A stretch of DNA of 44,164 nucleotides from a virus: the IMG/VR virus record IMGVR_UViG_3300042934_001089, positions 1 through 44,164 of that record; one strand, written 5' to 3'. Under the pieces are notes generated by a model, which was given only the letters and a program-made list of their open reading frames with translations, made no database searches and was not told the DNA's origin. Position numbers and translations under genes: made by a program. Positions 7,014-15,848 of this stretch are shown here, one piece after another (the stretch's first letter is position 1; every line of letters begins with the position of its first letter).

Positions 7014-7600
7014 GTGGTTCCTCCGATGGTTCCGGCCAGATGCGCCTCCTTGCGGCGACGGTGAACGACGCTCGCGAGACGCGCGCCGAGCTGAGCGCCC
7101 GCGTAGTACGCGAACACGGTCAGCGCGACTCGATCAGCGCCGGTCGGCAGCGATGCCGACAGGACGGCCTGCGTCACGCAGTACAGGCCGATCCCGACGA
7201 GCATCATGACGATGCCAACCAGCTCGACGCCCAACCCGAACAGCGACCGACGGAGGTCGGCGCGCAGCAGCACCGGGTCGGACTGCGCCTCGCGCGCGGC
7301 GATGACGAGGCCCGTCGACGAGACGATCGCGCCGACCAGGACGAAGGCCGTCATGATCCACACGAGCACCGACCCAAGGGACGCCGCGACGACCGACGGC
7401 GTCAGCAGGAACAGCATGACCGCCCACGCCGCACCCGCCGCCTTCGCATGGAGGTGCGCGACGTCCACCCCGTTGAGCCGCTTGAACGCGTTCAGCACCC
7501 GCCGAGGGGCGAGCACTGCCTGAGCGGCTACGAGGCGGACACGCAGGAGCACAGCACTCGCGAGAGCACGCCTCCGGCGACTCACGCCCCCGTGCGTCAT
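7010..7600 (-). CDS. Four-helix membrane protein of the lysis region, 196 aa
   Basis: A basic N-terminus (SRRRRALA) precedes four hydrophobic stretches, about residues 53-70, 72-101, 120-149 and 155-175. The ATG overlaps the stop of the endolysin gene in an ATGA junction. Multi-span membrane proteins directly after the lysin are common in actinophages and are usually annotated as holin or unknown. Translation coupled to the lysin argues for a role in lysis. Confidence 0.65.
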   Translation of the reverse strand: MTHGGVSRRRRALASAVLLRVRLVAAQAVLAPRRVLNAFKRLNGVDVAHLHAKAAGAAWAVMLFLLTPSVVAASLGSVLVWIMTAFVLVGAIVSSTGLVIAAREAQSDPVLLRADLRRSLFGLGVELVGIVMMLVGIGLYCVTQAVLSASLPTGADRVALTVFAYYAGAQLGARLASVVHRRRKEAHLAGTIGGTT

Positions 7601-8478
7601 GCGGAGGGCTCGGTGCCGATCGCGAGGCGCTCGCGGTCGCGGCGGTCCTCCTCGTCGGCGTTCTTCTTCGCCATGAGTTCGAGCGTCGCGTCGTCGAACT
7701 CGATCTTGGCGGGACGAGACCCGAGGGCGTCGGCGACGGTGCGACCGATCTGCTCCTCGTCGACGTCGACCTGGATGCCGCCGCTCGCGAGCACAGCACG
7801 GACTGCGGCGGCGGTGGCCTGCGCCTGGCGCTCGACCATGAAGTCCGCCGCCTGCCAGGACAGGGCGACGGCCCATTCGGTCGCCCAGTTCATGCCGGCA
7901 GAGTCGGGGTTTTCGAAGCGTGCCTTGAGCGCACGCCACGCGTCGTCGGCCAGCGAGGTCGTGTATCCGTTCGGGAACGCGACGACGTTGGGGGTGATGA
8001 ACAGGGGTCCGGACATTTCTTCCTCCTCGATGGGGGCGGGTGCTTTCACGGCGGTAGCCGACGCGGTGCCGGCGGCGGACTGCCCGAAGTCGATCGGGTA
8101 GCCGAGGATGTCTTCGGTCCAGCCCAGGTAGGGCCGGCCGATCTGTCGCTGACGCTGATCGATCGTGCAGACGCCGATCACGCCGTTGCGGGGCCAGTCG
8201 GTCGCGAGGACCTGACCACCGCCGAGAGAGATCACGACATCACCGGCTGCGCTCGACGGCTTCCTGCCGAACCAGACCGGCACACCGCGAGGCGGATTGC
8301 GGTCGCCGGGATGCTTCCCGCCCGACCCCTCCCACCCTGAGAACGCGGTCGGCGCCGCCTGCGAGGTGCGGGCACCGTTGCGCTTGTACGCCTGCCACAC
8401 CGCCTCGAGGCAGTAGCCCGGGCGCCACGTCCGGGCTGCGACCATCGTCTGGATCGCTGCTTCTCCACTGACTGCCAT
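7597..8478 (-). CDS. Endolysin with CHAP/NlpC-like peptidase domain
   Basis: A 293-aa protein. Residues 10-132 resemble the actinophage lysin peptidase domain: candidate catalytic Cys23 in GYCLEAVWQAY, then PVWFG, then SLGGGQVLATDW and YLGWTEDILGYPI. The position where CHAP enzymes usually carry the catalytic His (GHVAI) reads GDVVI, so Asp80 replaces it or the His is supplied elsewhere. An Ala/Pro linker with a run of four Glu (151-154) leads to a 139-aa C-terminal domain, probably wall-binding. A good internal ribosome site precedes Met155 in frame. It cleaves host peptidoglycan at the end of infection. Confidence 0.75.
   Translation of the reverse strand: MAVSGEAAIQTMVAARTWRPGYCLEAVWQAYKRNGARTSQAAPTAFSGWEGSGGKHPGDRNPPRGVPVWFGRKPSSAAGDVVISLGGGQVLATDWPRNGVIGVCTIDQRQRQIGRPYLGWTEDILGYPIDFGQSAAGTASATAVKAPAPIEEEEMSGPLFITPNVVAFPNGYTTSLADDAWRALKARFENPDSAGMNWATEWAVALSWQAADFMVERQAQATAAAVRAVLASGGIQVDVDEEQIGRTVADALGSRPAKIEFDDATLELMAKKNADEEDRRDRERLAIGTEPSA
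8014..8028 (-). promoter_or_regulatory. Internal ribosome-binding site and start inside the endolysin gene
   Basis: On the minus strand GAGGAGGAAGAA is followed directly by ATG (8016-8014), codon 155 of the endolysin. It would give a separate 139-aa C-terminal protein (7597-8016). Several phage endolysins are known to make such a free wall-binding subunit. The same bases also encode the Glu-rich linker, so coincidence is possible. Confidence 0.5.
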
Positions 8479-8487
8479 GAGTCCTCC

Positions 8488-9405
8488 TCAGTAGCCGATC
8501 GCTGTCCACAGGAACGAGCGCACCCACGGGTTGCTGCTGCCCGGATACATCACGCGGAAACCTGCGCGGGACACGCCGTCGACTCCGGGCGCGATGGGTG
8601 GAGTGAGCGGCGAGGCGATCCCCGCGAAGACGGGCAGTACCGACACCGAGAGGATGCCGTTGGGGAACGCCTGCTCGAAGACGATCGAGGGCATGTACTC
8701 GTTGCCGTAAAGGCTCGTGGTGCCGGCGGTGAGCATGCCGGTCTTGATCTGCAAGCCTTGGACCGCGAGCACGCCGCTGGGAACGTCGATGCCTGGGAGG
8801 GTTGCGCCCGGATTGCCGTTATGTCGTGTCTCCGCACCGGTCACCGCCCAGGACGGTGTCCCCAGCGAGTCCAACACTCGGGACCACTCCCGTCCGCCGA
8901 TGCGAACGCGCGTGCCGAGCCGATTGAGGTACTGCAGCACAAGCTCGTCCGTCGCGAACGCGCCACCGTCGCCTCCCCAGACCCGCAGGTCGATCAGCTC
9001 GCGCACCTGCGAGAAGCCCGCCTGCACCCGTGCGAGCCACAGGGGCTGATCGTCCAGCTCGGCGAACGTGGTCTCGCGCGTCGGGATCTCTTTCGCCGAT
9101 GAGCCTTGCACGACGTGGAAGGCGGAGACGTTCTCGTCCCAATCGCGCCGCATCGTGATCAGGTCCCAGCGGGAGCCGGCCGCGACGGGCGCCAGGGTGA
9201 CGGACTCCTCGGCGTCGGACGCGTCCCGGATGCCGTAGCCGAAGCCGCGGCCGGGCGAGAGCCGCACCTCACGGTCGGCGGCACCGATGGTCGCCCGCCA
9301 GGACGCCGGGTCGAGGACGCCGTACTGGCGCCCACCGGCCAGCGACAGCAGATCGGACCACTGCGGCTCGTTGACGGAGCCGTCGTACCCTGCGCTGGTG
9401 ATCAT
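8488..9405 (-). CDS. Minor tail protein with gp53-like C-terminal domain
   Basis: A 305-aa protein. The N-terminal half (to about residue 150) resembles baseplate/fibre base proteins of actinophages (DLLSLAGGRQYGVLDPASW). The C-terminal 100 residues match the gp53-like tail-fibre fold, with AFPNGILSVSV, AGFRVMYPG and a terminal SFLWTAIGY. These domains form trimeric receptor-binding tips. The start lies 2 bases after the Gp37-like gene in the operon. It probably contacts the host surface together with the SGNH fibre. Confidence 0.75.
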   Translation of the reverse strand: MITSAGYDGSVNEPQWSDLLSLAGGRQYGVLDPASWRATIGAADREVRLSPGRGFGYGIRDASDAEESVTLAPVAAGSRWDLITMRRDWDENVSAFHVVQGSSAKEIPTRETTFAELDDQPLWLARVQAGFSQVRELIDLRVWGGDGGAFATDELVLQYLNRLGTRVRIGGREWSRVLDSLGTPSWAVTGAETRHNGNPGATLPGIDVPSGVLAVQGLQIKTGMLTAGTTSLYGNEYMPSIVFEQAFPNGILSVSVLPVFAGIASPLTPPIAPGVDGVSRAGFRVMYPGSSNPWVRSFLWTAIGY

Positions 9406-9407
9406 GG

Positions 9408-10547
9408 TTACCTTCTCTCGATCTCACGGACGGCCGTAGCCATGTCGCGGACGTACTCGATGAGCTGCGACTGCGGGTCGCGCGGGGCGATGCCCACGGT
9501 CGGGACGACGACGAAGCCGCTGCGGGTGTCGTGCGTGATGTCGACCTGGGAGATGACGTCCTCGAACTCGAGCGCGCCGACCTTCACAGGCAGGCGATCG
9601 CCCAGCTCGAACGTCTCGGCGTAGCGGAACCAGGACGCCTCCTGCAACGCCGCGGTGAAGCCCGCGCTCGCCGCGTGCTTCGCGAGTGCCGCGCGACCGT
9701 ACGGTTCGAGGTCGGCGCCCTCCTCGGCGTTGCGGGCGTCGACGAAGATCTCGAGCTGCGTGCCCATCTCGGCCTCGAGCGCCTCGTCGACGACGAGCAG
9801 GAACTGCCGTGCGGTGCCGTCGCCGCGGCCGCCGACGATCGCGCGCGTCGCGGTGGCGGGCTTGTTCACCCATGCCCACTGCTTGAGGACTCCGGACTGC
9901 GGTGTCACCGGGCGGGCGAATAGCTCGCCGGGGCGGACGGCCACGTCCCATCGGTTCGTGGCGCGGTCGCGGCCGATCGTGAGCTGCAGGCGGTCGGCGA
10001 TGAGTGGCGGGATGATGCTCTCCGCGAGAGCGTCCATCCGCAGCTCGACGGGCGCCGAGGTGCCGAGGCCCTCGGAGGGTGCGACGTCCCACGGTCGGCT
10101 GAGGCGGGCGGCGTTCGCGGCGATCGCGGCCAGCGCCCGGGTGTCGGACGGCGCCGTCATCCGCCAGTATTCGGCGGCGCCCTGTCCGGTGGCGGGTGCG
10201 CCGGGCACCTGCCACCCGAGGAGTGACCCGAGGTCGTCGAAGTCGTCGGCGACGGGGATGTCGATCGTCCCGAACGGCGACCCCTCCCCCGAGATCTCAC
10301 CGACCCTGCCCTCGAGCAGGCGCCGCCTCGTGAGCGAGTTGCCGTTGACGGTTGCCATCCAGAGGGCGCAGCGGGCGCCGGGCTCGGTCAGCAGGTCGGA
10401 GAGCACGGGGTGCGTGTCCTTGAGGGACAGCACGGCGGTCGACACCGCGTTCCATCGGAGCGAGGCGGTCGTCTTGATCCCGATCGCCTGCCGGATGAAC
10501 TCGTTGTCGCCGGTCAGGAACTCGGCGATCAGTGTCCGGCGTCGCAC
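9408..10547 (-). CDS. Siphovirus ReqiPepy6 Gp37-like minor tail protein
   Basis: A 379-aa protein of the Gp37-like family found next to the Dit protein in actinophages. It likely forms part of the tail-tip hub. Landmarks are an N-terminal RRRTLIAEF strand and a C-terminal region with LPVKVGALEFEDVISQVDI. The GTG start overlaps the previous TAG (TAGTG) with GGAGGG seven bases upstream; an upstream TTG would add five residues. The gene order Dit, Gp37-like, fibre is typical. Confidence 0.8.
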   Translation of the reverse strand: MRRRTLIAEFLTGDNEFIRQAIGIKTTASLRWNAVSTAVLSLKDTHPVLSDLLTEPGARCALWMATVNGNSLTRRRLLEGRVGEISGEGSPFGTIDIPVADDFDDLGSLLGWQVPGAPATGQGAAEYWRMTAPSDTRALAAIAANAARLSRPWDVAPSEGLGTSAPVELRMDALAESIIPPLIADRLQLTIGRDRATNRWDVAVRPGELFARPVTPQSGVLKQWAWVNKPATATRAIVGGRGDGTARQFLLVVDEALEAEMGTQLEIFVDARNAEEGADLEPYGRAALAKHAASAGFTAALQEASWFRYAETFELGDRLPVKVGALEFEDVISQVDITHDTRSGFVVVPTVGIAPRDPQSQLIEYVRDMATAVREIERR

Positions 10548-11464
10548 TAGAACGCCCTCCAATACAGCGGGGTGTGCGATGCGCGCACCGTCCCGGACCC
10601 GGAGGTGCCGATGACGAGTGGTGTGACGCCGCGTGCGGGGATGGGAGCGAAGATCTGGAACCCGAGTGCCTTAGCGCAGTCGACGCCGTTCAGCGTCGCG
10701 TACTGGCTCGACGGGTCCGTGTTGATCACGAGCACGTCGCCGGCCGTGAGCGCGAACGGGATCTCGATCAGCGCCTCGCCGAAGCCGAGCTTCGCGCCCG
10801 CCTCGAACTCGTCGCTCAGCGTCCAGGTCAGATAGCTCGGCTCGTCCCCCGGGTTCCGGATCTCGGCGTTCTGGAACGACGACCCGGGCGTGATGTGGAA
10901 CGGCGGACCCCCACCCTCCGGGATGAATGGGGTCGACTTCGGTCCCTCGAACTTCCGGGACACCTCGCGGCCACGCCAGAGCGGCCGCGGTGCGAGCAAC
11001 TCCACGCCGATCAGCGCATGCCCGGTCACGAACGGGTCGTGATCGAACGAGTAAGACCCGTCGAACGACCCGGTCAGGGGCAGACTTCGCGCGAGGTCGC
11101 CATCGCCGACGGTCCACGTCCCCTCGAGGATCGGGTGGAACGAGTCGAAGAACCCCGCGTGATCCGCCTCCCACAGATCCGCGGACGCCGCCCGGAACAT
11201 GAGCGGCCAGTACACCGGCCGCGCGGGCAGCTCGTACCCGGTGAGTTCAACACCGGGTACGAGCGGCGACGACGACGAGTGCACCTGCATCGGGGGCATG
11301 TGCAGCCCCTTCACGCCGGGCGCCATCCGCGGATTCGGGTTCCCGGGCCGTGTGAGCTGCCACTCCGAGCCATCGAAGCCGACCCACTTCATCGGCCGGT
11401 TCGACGCGCGGGCGACTGCCGCGGCCTCCGGCGGGGTCAGCGGCGACGACAGGATGATGGTCAA
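10547..11464 (-). CDS. Distal tail (Dit-like) protein
   Basis: A 305-aa protein directly after the tape measure gene. It has the beta-rich pattern of Dit/phage-tail-family proteins: an N-terminal half with WVGFDGSEWQL and VTGHALIGVELL, and a galectin-like C-terminal half with LTAGDVLVINTD and SQYATLNGVD. It would form the hexameric ring at the tail tip. It ends in TAG overlapping the next GTG. Confidence 0.75.
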   Translation of the reverse strand: MTIILSSPLTPPEAAAVARASNRPMKWVGFDGSEWQLTRPGNPNPRMAPGVKGLHMPPMQVHSSSSPLVPGVELTGYELPARPVYWPLMFRAASADLWEADHAGFFDSFHPILEGTWTVGDGDLARSLPLTGSFDGSYSFDHDPFVTGHALIGVELLAPRPLWRGREVSRKFEGPKSTPFIPEGGGPPFHITPGSSFQNAEIRNPGDEPSYLTWTLSDEFEAGAKLGFGEALIEIPFALTAGDVLVINTDPSSQYATLNGVDCAKALGFQIFAPIPARGVTPLVIGTSGSGTVRASHTPLYWRAF

Positions 11465-11473
11465 CTCGGCCTC

Positions 11474-14290
11474 CTACCGTTTGGGCAGCGACTGAACAGC
11501 GCGCCGCAGCTTCTCGTCCCGCTGGCGCTCGATGTCGCGCGGGTCGAATGCGAAGTACGTCGCGTTGTCCACGACCTGCACCAGCGGCCCCGACTGCTGC
11601 CGAGGCGCGGCACCCGCCGACACCACGATCGGCGCGGCCATCGCTGGCACGTCCGTCCGCCACGTCGACGCCGGCACCACGGGCCCGCCGTCAGCGAGCC
11701 GCAGTACGCCGGACAGCAGCGCCTGACGCAGCCGGAACACACCCGCGTGACCGCCGGCCGCGTCGACCTCCGCAGCCGTGAGCATGTGCTCGCCGTTGGA
11801 CGCCATGATCGGCACCAGATCGTCGCGCGGACCACCCGCTCCGAAGATCGGGCCACCCCACGCGCGTCCCGGGAACGTGCCACCGCTGCCGATGCGCCCG
11901 CTGCCGAGATTCGCGAAGGTGTTCGCCACGGTGGACAGCGCGAGCTTGATTGCGTCGATCGCGCGCTGCGCAGGCGAGGCGTCCGCGTTGATCACGATCG
12001 TCCCGTCGGGCAGGGTCTCCACGCGGGTAGCGAGGTTCTGCACCTTGGCCTGCTCGTCTGTCGCGTTCGAGCTGTAGGCCGTCGTCGCGGAGGGTGGCGT
12101 CTGCAGGACCGTGTCGATGAGCGCGCGCGCCTGGTCCTCGGTGAGTCCCATCGCCTCGAGCTGCGACTGCAGCGCGCTCGTCGCGGATTGGTACCGCCCG
12201 GTCAGGGCTTCCTGGCTCTCGCCCGCGGCCTGAGCTGCGGACACTTCCTCGGACAGTGCAGCGATCGCGCCGCGCACCTGGTCCTCGAGCAGGGCGCCGG
12301 ACTCAGAGGCCCGAGCGTTGCTCGCGTCGAAGCCCTCGAGCAGGAGTCGTGATCCGTCCGCCGAGTAGCCGACGCCGTCGATCGCCGTGGCGAGCCGCAG
12401 CGAGGCGTCGTTCAGGAAGCCCATTGCGACCGCGGGCTCGCCGAACTCGTTCAGCTTGCCGCGTGCCTCGTCGAGCGCCGATCCGAGGTTCTCTCGCATG
12501 GTGTCGGCCGCGATGTCCGTCTGCTCGTCGAACCCGCGCATGCTGTCGCGCAGCTTGTCGAGTTCGGCAGGTCGCCCTTCGAAGCCGTTCACTGCGTCGA
12601 TCAGGGCCGCGATGCCGTCGACCGTGTCCGCGAGCGGACCAGCGACGAAGGACCCGAAGGCCTCCGTTCCCGCGGCTGCACTCTCGACGACGGACTCGCC
12701 GAAGTCGAGCGCCCCGTTCGCGAGGTCGAGGAAGAACTGCAGCACGGGACCACGGTTCTGCGAGACCCACTCCGCGACGTCGCCGAGGGGCTCAGAGAAC
12801 GCGGACGCGAGAGCACCCTTGATCCCCTCGGCCGCGATCTCGATGTTCCGCTGCGCCTGAGCGATGCGAGACGAGTCGTTATCGGCGAGGGTGCTGAACA
12901 TCCGGTCGGCCGCGCCCTGCACGCCGTTGAGCTGGTCGACGGCGCTGGTCAGGTCGAGCGAGAACAGCGCAGCGCCGAGGTCCTCCGCCTTGGTGCCGAA
13001 CAGCTCGACGGCCGCGGCGTTGCGGACCACGGGGTCCTCGGTCTCGCGGAGCTTGTCGAGCACCTGCTGCAGACCCTCGCGGGCGCCGGTCCCGCCGGAT
13101 GCGATCTTGGCCGTCATCTCCTCCGCCGAGAAGCCGAGCCGCTCGAACCCTGCAGCCGACAGCGTTGACGCGTCGGTCGCGCGGATCTGGAACTCCTTGA
13201 GCGCGTCGGCGACGACGTCCGTGTTCCGAGCGCCGGACTCGAGGCCCTGATTCAGCAGCCCGAGCATCTCCTCGCCCGTGAGCCCGAGACGCCGCAGGAC
13301 GACCGGGTACTCGGTGAGGGTGTCGAGGAGGTCCTCGTTCCGGTTCAGGCCCTCGCGGGCGCCGGTCGCGAGGAGGTCGTACGCGCGGAGCGCCGAGTTC
13401 GCCATGCCGCTGCTGAGCAGCACGGACACCGCGGTCGCCGACCGGGTTACGTCTTCGTCGAGGACGTCGGCGATACCGCCCAGTCCCTCGACGACCTTCT
13501 GCGCATCGCGCGTCGTGGCGTCCTCGTCGATCAGATCGAACTGCAGAGCGAGCCGCGTGGTGTTCATGTTCGACTCGATCGACTCGCCGAAGTTGTTCGC
13601 GTAGGCCTCGCCGGCCACCCGCGCGAAGCGGGCCGCGGAGTCCTCGCTGATGCCAGTCAAGCCCTCGAGGCGGTCCTGGCGGACCTCGATCTGCAGCGCG
13701 GACTGGAACTCGTTGATCAGCACGTCGGCCGCGGTGTGCCCTATCTTCGCGACGGCGCCTGCGATGGGGATGCTCGCCAGGCCGGCGACGATACCGCTCA
13801 CCAGGGCAGCCCCGCCGCGTCGCCCGCCGTCGCCGCCGGCTTCCTCCGCGGAGTCCGCGACCTCGTCGAGAGCGGCCTCGGCGGATGACGTGTCGGCGTC
13901 GACCTCCATCGTGGCGCGGGCACCGCGGAGTCCGTTGAGATTCCCCTCGACGCGGCGGAGGTTCGCCTCGGCGCGTCGGATGTCAGCGGACACGTCGAGT
14001 TCGGTGGACACCGACCGCAGGTAGTCGAGGTTCCCCTGGATGCGGGCGAGGTTCTTCTCGCCCTTCTCGATGTTCGCGTCGACGCGCGCGACGACCTCGG
14101 ACGAGACGATCCGCTTCGCCTGCTCCTCGACGCGGTCCATCCCGGCGAGGGCGTCGGCCGGGTCGGCGTCGACCTTCTGCGTGATGGGCTTCTTCTCGAT
14201 GCGCTGGCCGGTGGCCTTGACGTTCTTCTCGGCACGCGCGAGGTCGTTGTCGTCGACCGTGAGCAGAACCTCGACTTCACCTGCGCGCAT
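11474..14290 (-). CDS. Tape measure protein
   Basis: At 938 aa it is the longest gene in the window. Residues 1-135 are helical and heptad-like, followed by a Gly-rich turn and a hydrophobic segment (about 150-185) that may insert in the host membrane. Next comes a phage tail tape-measure core (about 190-490, with GISEDSAARFARVAGEAYANN), then long helices. The C-terminus contains GGPIFGAGGPRDDLVPIM, a motif common in actinophage tape measures. The ATG is preceded by AGGAGG ten bases upstream. It sets tail length and is assembled with the chaperones encoded just upstream. Confidence 0.9.
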   Translation of the reverse strand: MRAGEVEVLLTVDDNDLARAEKNVKATGQRIEKKPITQKVDADPADALAGMDRVEEQAKRIVSSEVVARVDANIEKGEKNLARIQGNLDYLRSVSTELDVSADIRRAEANLRRVEGNLNGLRGARATMEVDADTSSAEAALDEVADSAEEAGGDGGRRGGAALVSGIVAGLASIPIAGAVAKIGHTAADVLINEFQSALQIEVRQDRLEGLTGISEDSAARFARVAGEAYANNFGESIESNMNTTRLALQFDLIDEDATTRDAQKVVEGLGGIADVLDEDVTRSATAVSVLLSSGMANSALRAYDLLATGAREGLNRNEDLLDTLTEYPVVLRRLGLTGEEMLGLLNQGLESGARNTDVVADALKEFQIRATDASTLSAAGFERLGFSAEEMTAKIASGGTGAREGLQQVLDKLRETEDPVVRNAAAVELFGTKAEDLGAALFSLDLTSAVDQLNGVQGAADRMFSTLADNDSSRIAQAQRNIEIAAEGIKGALASAFSEPLGDVAEWVSQNRGPVLQFFLDLANGALDFGESVVESAAAGTEAFGSFVAGPLADTVDGIAALIDAVNGFEGRPAELDKLRDSMRGFDEQTDIAADTMRENLGSALDEARGKLNEFGEPAVAMGFLNDASLRLATAIDGVGYSADGSRLLLEGFDASNARASESGALLEDQVRGAIAALSEEVSAAQAAGESQEALTGRYQSATSALQSQLEAMGLTEDQARALIDTVLQTPPSATTAYSSNATDEQAKVQNLATRVETLPDGTIVINADASPAQRAIDAIKLALSTVANTFANLGSGRIGSGGTFPGRAWGGPIFGAGGPRDDLVPIMASNGEHMLTAAEVDAAGGHAGVFRLRQALLSGVLRLADGGPVVPASTWRTDVPAMAAPIVVSAGAAPRQQSGPLVQVVDNATYFAFDPRDIERQRDEKLRRAVQSLPKR

Positions 14291-14296
14291 GCGACG

Positions 14297-15072
14297 TCAC
14301 CTCCTGGTGAGAGCCCGCCGCAGCCGGGACGTGGAGTCCGGTTCGAGCAGGGAGAAGATCAGCGTTCGGATGCCGGGCCACGGCCGCGCGCGCACGTCGT
14401 CGGACCACAGGTCGATCCCGAGGTCGAGGAGATCCGCGACGACGAGTCGCCAGTGCGTGACGATCGCGTACAGCGAGTCGTCGACCGTGCTCGCCGCCGG
14501 GTCCGCTCCGGATGCGGTCTCCGTCGGTGCGTCGGGGAGCAGCTCGGCAGGGACGGGCAGGTAGTCCGAGTACCAGCCGTCCTCGTCAGCGACCGCGCCG
14601 GGTGCCGCGAACGGCGCCCAGTCCTCGGCCGTGACTAGCCTTTTCGCGGGGCATCACCGGACGACCCGGCGCCCTGCCCCTCGGCGTTGCGCGGTGACCA
14701 CATGAGTTTCGCGAGCGCGTCGGCGTACCGCTTGCCGCGCGCCCAGTAGAAGATCGCGTAGTACGCGGCCCGGTCGATCGTCGCCGACGAGATGCCGGCG
14801 TCGCGCATCTCGTAGAACGAGGCGCCGAGCGCGGGGTGATCCCCCGCCTCGATCGAGTCGAGGACTTCCTGGATCGGCTCGGGGATCTCGACCCCGGAGA
14901 CGACGCCCATGTTCACCTCGCCGCGGACGGCGAGAGCGAGCACCTTCGCCGAGTCCTCGACGGACGGGGGGCGCACCCGGAAGGTGTGCCCCCCGTTTCC
15001 CTCGGAGTCAGCCCCGAGGTTGACGAAGACGAGATCCGGCGCCGCCCACTCCGTGAAGTCGACAGCGCTCAC
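14297..15072 (-). CDS. Tail assembly chaperone fusion made by -1 frameshift (gpG-T type), 258 aa
   Basis: The zero frame stops at 14635. The -1 frame stays open from the run of four A residues (14641-14644) to TGA at 14297-14299 and has no start of its own. A slip on AAA would fuse 144 residues of the first protein to 114 more. The extension ends with HWRLVVADLLDLGIDLW and RPWPGIRTLIFSLL, the pattern usual for the second chaperone frame in actinophages. It sits immediately before the tape measure gene, as in lambda-like tails. The slip efficiency cannot be judged here. Confidence 0.8.
14635..15072 (-). CDS. Tail assembly chaperone, short form (gpG type), 145 aa
   Basis: Main product of the chaperone gene, with mixed alpha/beta content (FRVRPPSVEDSAKVLALAV) and a helical middle. 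It binds the tape measure protein and helps recruit tail-tube subunits. It starts two bases after the major tail gene stop and ends RKG at TAG 14635-14637, just past the slip site that yields the longer form. Confidence 0.8.
   Translation of the reverse strand: MSAVDFTEWAAPDLVFVNLGADSEGNGGHTFRVRPPSVEDSAKVLALAVRGEVNMGVVSGVEIPEPIQEVLDSIEAGDHPALGASFYEMRDAGISSATIDRAAYYAIFYWARGKRYADALAKLMWSPRNAEGQGAGSSGDAPRKG
14641..14646 (-). other. Programmed -1 frameshift site CGAAAA
   Basis: On the minus strand the codons are CGA AAA GGC TAG. AAA can re-pair one base back on AAA, after which AGG CTA GTC continues the open second frame. It does not form a full X-XXY-YYZ heptamer with the preceding codon, so slippage by a single tRNA is the likelier route. 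Confidence 0.6.
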
Positions 15073-15074
15073 GA

Positions 15075-15848
15075 TCAGGCCCCGCGGGTGAAGGTGAACG
15101 GAGCCGAGGCGCCGCCTGCCGTGGTGACGACGATGTCGACGTCGCCCGCGTCACCGACCGGGAGCTGCGCCACGAGGGACACGGCGCTGACGGGCAGGAA
15201 CTCGACCGGTGCGCCCTCGATGGTGACGGCCGTCGCGCCGAGCAGACCGGAGCCCGTGACGGACAGCAGGTCGTTGTCGGTGGGGATGTTGCCGCCTGGA
15301 CCGGTGACGGAGGCGACCAGCGGCGCGGTCGCGTTCCAGCCGGTGAACGGGTTCGAGATCTCCTCGTAGGAGCCCTTCCCCGAGAGCGTCCATCCGAGGA
15401 CCTCGATCTCGCCGCCGGGGCCCGTGTTCTGACGGGACTTGGCGACGGTCGCGAAGCCGCGGCCGGCGTCTTCGGGGTTCGGGGTTCCGAACTGCGGCTT
15501 GTGGTACCAGCGGTAGTCGATGACCGCCAACTCGCCGACGGCACCCGGGCGTGTGCGGGCGAGCAGCGCCTCGATCTCCGGCAGGTACCGGCCGGTCGCG
15601 AGCGAGCGGTTCACCTGCGTGTTGAACGAGTGGCCGAAGCCGCGCGCCGTGACGTCCGAGTTCGGCGAGCCGAGGTCGTCGTACGTCTGCGCGTCCTGCG
15701 TGGTCTCGGTGTCGGCGGGCTGGTAGCCGAACATGCGTCGGACGGCCTGCCAGAGGGGCGCGTCGTACGTGCCGAGGTTGACGTCGATGCCGTACTCGAA
15801 GCTCTTTCCGAGCGTCGTGCCGGCGGGGAGCTGAGTCTGCGGGTTCAT
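15075..15848 (-). CDS. Major tail tube protein with C-terminal Ig-like (IPT/TIG) domain
   Basis: A 257-aa protein. Residues 1-175 are the tube domain (YGIDVNLGTYDAPLWQAVRR at the N-terminus). Residues 178-257 form an IPT/TIG immunoglobulin-like domain with VASVTGPGGNIPTDNDLLSV and a GxxGDVDIVVTT strand. Such added domains project from the tail surface and may bind host glycans weakly. Position between the tail terminator and chaperone genes fits the role. The ATG overlaps the upstream stop. Confidence 0.85.
   Translation of the reverse strand: MNPQTQLPAGTTLGKSFEYGIDVNLGTYDAPLWQAVRRMFGYQPADTETTQDAQTYDDLGSPNSDVTARGFGHSFNTQVNRSLATGRYLPEIEALLARTRPGAVGELAVIDYRWYHKPQFGTPNPEDAGRGFATVAKSRQNTGPGGEIEVLGWTLSGKGSYEEISNPFTGWNATAPLVASVTGPGGNIPTDNDLLSVTGSGLLGATAVTIEGAPVEFLPVSAVSLVAQLPVGDAGDVDIVVTTAGGASAPFTFTRGA

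Noticed and set aside
10532-12352. A 606-codon rightward open frame opposite the tail genes
   Set aside because: Composition is Arg/Val/Glu-rich without domains, and it mirrors the well-supported minor tail and tape measure frames; long antisense frames are expected in high-GC DNA.
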